Origin: Bacillota bacterium
GTDB lineage: Bacteria > Bacillota > Clostridia > Oscillospirales > Ruminococcaceae
Reading direction: 5' to 3'
NCBI GenBank assembly: GCA_023456995.1
Contig: JAEWNU010000048.1
Location: forward strand, 1-6,876
Length of the DNA stretch: 6,876 nucleotides
In this document: positions 5,417-6,876 of the stretch, piece by piece
Layout of the letters: the number at the start of each line of letters is the position of its first letter
Position numbering within the stretch: the stretch's first letter is position 1
Notes under the pieces: generated by a model
Database searches by the model: none
Seen by the model: only the letters and a program-made list of their open reading frames with translations
What the model was told of the DNA's origin: nothing
Made by a program: the position numbers and the translations under genes

Positions 5417-6217
5417 TTGGACAAACAACATCAGCTTTTAAAAGAAACGCGGCTATTTGTGCTGGATATGGACGGCACATTCTATCTTGGCGACCGTATT
5501 TTAGAGGGTTCGCTGGATTTTCTTGACGCAGTAAAAAGGACCGGGAAGGACTATATTTTCTTTACAAACAATTCTTCAAAATCTCCTGAGATTTATATTG
5601 AAAAGCTGGCCAAAATGAATTGTCAAATCACGCGCGATCAAATTATGACGTCGGGTGATGTGACGATCCGTTATATTAACACCCATTATCCTGATAAAAC
5701 AGTTTATCTTGTGGGCACCGATCCATTGGTAAAAAGCTTTAGTGATAACGGGATTAGACTTACAAACGAGATGCCGGATATTGTAGTTGTGGCGTTTGAT
5801 ACAACCCTCACTTATGAGAAATTAGAGCGTGCCTGTACCTATATTCGAAATGGGGCTATTTTTCTTGCTACTCATTTGGACATCAACTGCCCTGTAGAGG
5901 GCGGATTCATTCCGGATTGTGGCGCTTTTTGTGCGGCGATTTCACTTTCCACGGGCAAGCAGCCAAAATATTTGGGCAAACCGTTTGGCGAAACCGTTGA
6001 CATGGTATTGGATAAAACCGGTGAAAAACGCGAGCGCATTACTTTTGTGGGCGACCGGATATACACAGATGTAGCCACAGGCGTGAATAATGGCGCTAAG
6101 GGCTTTTTAGTGCTAACCGGCGAGACAAAATTAGATGATGTTGCTACCAGCAAGGTACAGCCTGACGCAATATATGACTCGCTTGCCGAAATGGGGCGGA
6201 TGCTGCTGGAAATTTAA
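5417..6217 (+). CDS. HAD-IIA family (NagD-like) sugar-phosphate phosphatase
   Basis: A 266-residue haloacid-dehalogenase phosphatase with all four motifs. Motif I is DMDGT at 17-21, with nucleophile Asp17 and acid/base Asp19. Motif II is TNNSS at 50-54. Motif III is Lys188 in GKPFGETV. Motif IV is GDRIYTD at 212-218. The C2A cap between motifs II and III carries DINCPVEGGFIPDCGAF at about 155-171. Size and motifs match the NagD/AraL/PGP group, which removes phosphate from small sugar or glycol phosphates in the cytoplasm. The substrate is unknown; glycerol 3-phosphate or 2-phosphoglycolate are candidates, the former suggested only by the neighbouring glp operon. The start is TTG at 5417, eight bases after GGGAGG (5403-5408); an in-frame TTG at 5387 has no ribosome binding site. 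It is probably a single-gene unit. Confidence 0.85.
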   Translation: MDKQHQLLKETRLFVLDMDGTFYLGDRILEGSLDFLDAVKRTGKDYIFFTNNSSKSPEIYIEKLAKMNCQITRDQIMTSGDVTIRYINTHYPDKTVYLVGTDPLVKSFSDNGIRLTNEMPDIVVVAFDTTLTYEKLERACTYIRNGAIFLATHLDINCPVEGGFIPDCGAFCAAISLSTGKQPKYLGKPFGETVDMVLDKTGEKRERITFVGDRIYTDVATGVNNGAKGFLVLTGETKLDDVATSKVQPDAIYDSLAEMGRMLLEI

Positions 6218-6257
6218 ACTGGAAGTAATTCACAAGTCTTTATTCTTTAAAAAGTCA

Positions 6258-6295
6258 TGCAGAAACTCGTGAACGTGGTTTTCACGAGTTCTGCA
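6258..6295. terminator. Hairpin downstream of the phosphatase gene
   Basis: TGCAGAAACTCGTGAA (6258-6273) pairs with TTCACGAGTTCTGCA (6281-6295) with a single bulged A and a 7-base loop. On the plus strand no U-run follows, so it is not a textbook terminator for the phosphatase and may protect the mRNA 3' end or need a factor. On the minus strand five T follow shortly after, so leftward termination is possible. Confidence 0.45.
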
Positions 6296-6423
6296 CACTT
6301 GATAATCTTAATAAAAAGCTTGCTGGAATGCGGGTTTGCGCGATTTATACATAAACTGGTGTAAAAAATAACCAATTTTTTTTTGTGCAATGATCCAAAA
6401 TCATATATAAATACAAAAAAATA

Positions 6424-6452
6424 TTGCCATTGAAGTAGGCTTGTGCTATGAT
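6424..6452 (+). promoter_or_regulatory. Strong extended -10 sigma-A promoter of the TRAP gene
   Basis: TTGCCA (6424-6429), a 17-base spacer, then TATGAT (6447-6452) preceded by TGC (6444-6446) as an extended -10. The region upstream is AT-rich. Initiation is expected near 6459, giving a leader of about 200 bases before the lipoprotein gene. Confidence 0.75.
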
Positions 6453-6485
6453 GAAAAATATAAAAGAATATGACCTTATGCGGAA

Positions 6486-6512
6486 TTTGCTTTAGAGTGT
6501 GAGACGAGCAAA
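6486..6512 (+). promoter_or_regulatory. Possible antiterminator pairing in the TRAP leader
   Basis: TTTGCT (6486-6491) is complementary to AGCAAA (6507-6512), which is also the 5' arm of the terminator at 6507-6555. The two hairpins exclude each other, the layout of a conditional attenuator. The pairing is only six bases and AT-rich. Confidence 0.35.
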
Positions 6513-6562
6513 ATGCAAAAGTGGGCGTGTGTATGCTTCGCTAATGCGTTTTGCTTTTTTTT
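6507..6562 (+). terminator. Intrinsic terminator inside the TRAP gene leader
   Basis: AGCAAAATGCA (6507-6517) pairs with TGCGTTTTGCT (6545-6555) over 11 bp with one G-U, followed by eight T (6555-6562). It lies about 95 bases before the start codon. GGGCG in its loop (6523-6527) can pair with CGCCC just downstream (6564-6568). As it falls between a strong promoter and the gene, read-through is probably regulated, or a short RNA of about 104 nt is made. Confidence 0.75.
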
Positions 6563-6657
6563 GCGCCCGCCGTGTACCGTATATTCTTGGAAATGCAAAT
6601 GTTTTAATGAAAGCCGTTTGCAAAAGCAGAAAAACAGATTAAGAAAGGGACGATTAC

Positions 6658-6876
6658 ATGAAAAAATTTGCAAAATCGATCAAATGTTTTGTTGCATTTG
6701 GACTTTGCGCAGCTTTGCTGGCGGGGTGCGGTACCTCGGCAAGCAGCAGCAGTGTAGCTTCCACTACTTCTTCCACGGCAGCCAATGATGACTACAAAAT
6801 TACGCTAAAGTTGAGCCATGTTTTTCAGCCGGACGAGCAGATTTACAAAACCATGGAGCTGATTGGAAAACGCATT
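6658..6876 (+). CDS. TRAP-type (DctP-like) solute-binding lipoprotein, 5' part only
   Basis: The first 73 codons are in the window and the reading frame is open to the end. MKKFAKSIK begins a lipoprotein signal peptide with a hydrophobic core at 10-22 and lipobox LAGC, lipidated Cys24. A Ser/Thr/Ala-rich linker follows at 25-42, then mature sequence starting YKITLKLSHVFQPDEQIYKT, which resembles the N-terminus of DctP-family TRAP binding proteins. It should sit on the outer face of the membrane and deliver an organic acid or similar anion to DctQ/DctM, expected downstream but not visible. The ATG has AAAGGG (6644-6649) eight bases upstream. Another solute-binding lipoprotein family is possible because so little of the mature part is seen. 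Confidence 0.75.
   Translation, partial: MKKFAKSIKCFVAFGLCAALLAGCGTSASSSSVASTTSSTAANDDYKITLKLSHVFQPDEQIYKTMELIGKRI

Noticed and set aside
5872..6153. Minus-strand ORF of 93 codons
   Set aside because: It is the antisense shadow of the HAD phosphatase, in the region of motifs III and IV.
6350..6383. Run of nine T after a small GGT/ACC inverted repeat, considered as phosphatase terminator
   Set aside because: The stem has only about four base pairs, too weak for intrinsic termination.
6476..6788. ORFs of 65 and 91 codons around the TRAP leader
   Set aside because: They cross the terminator and the lipoprotein signal sequence in other frames and have no ribosome binding site.

Overview
The window looks like part of a low-to-moderate GC Gram-positive chromosome, most likely a clostridial anaerobe (Clostridia, perhaps the Oscillospiraceae side; this is inference). 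The grounds are strong AGGAGG-type ribosome binding sites, several TTG/GTG starts, a GlpP-type RNA antiterminator, the flavoprotein/flavoprotein/DUF1667 gene set seen in anaerobic Firmicutes and Thermotoga, and a lipoprotein-type TRAP binding protein. No mobile element, CRISPR array, tRNA or rRNA was seen.

Layout. (1) 1-975: a 50-base near-perfect palindromic terminator (83-132); a leftward 67-codon gene for a Met/Gln-rich protein of unknown function (200-403) with a perfect AGGAGG site and a possible ECF-sigma-type promoter (440-466); then about 500 bases without a recognisable gene, holding two terminator-like hairpins and one nested inverted repeat. (2) 4785-976, leftward: glpP, glpA-like flavoprotein, a second FAD/NAD(P) flavoprotein and a DUF1667 protein, closed by a terminator at 890-918. 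The last three genes are separated by 11 and 3 bases. (3) 4786-5416: a divergent intergenic region with a leftward attenuator in front of glpP and, rightward, a sigma-A promoter followed about 100 bases later by a strong terminator, a candidate small RNA or leader. (4) 5417-6217, rightward: a HAD-IIA phosphatase starting at TTG. (5) 6218-6876: a hairpin, a strong extended -10 promoter, a 5' leader with an intrinsic terminator, and the first 73 codons of a TRAP-type solute-binding lipoprotein that runs off the window.

How it works together. The leftward operon most likely oxidises sn-glycerol 3-phosphate to dihydroxyacetone phosphate. The GlpA-like protein is the probable dehydrogenase, and the second flavoprotein and the cysteine-rich DUF1667 protein are probable electron-transfer partners. 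GlpP should bind leader RNA when glycerol 3-phosphate is present and allow read-through. The sequence shows a plausible target: the glpP-glpA gap contains an intrinsic terminator whose 5' arm can instead pair with an upstream segment, an antiterminator/terminator switch. A similar but less certain arrangement lies upstream of glpP itself. The HAD-IIA phosphatase beside glpP could act on glycerol 3-phosphate or a related sugar phosphate, but its substrate cannot be read from the sequence. Neither glpK nor glpF is in the window.

The most noteworthy feature is RNA-level control: three or four leader-like segments with intrinsic terminators and competing pairings occur within about 2.5 kb. The two rightward ones share a short series of motifs.
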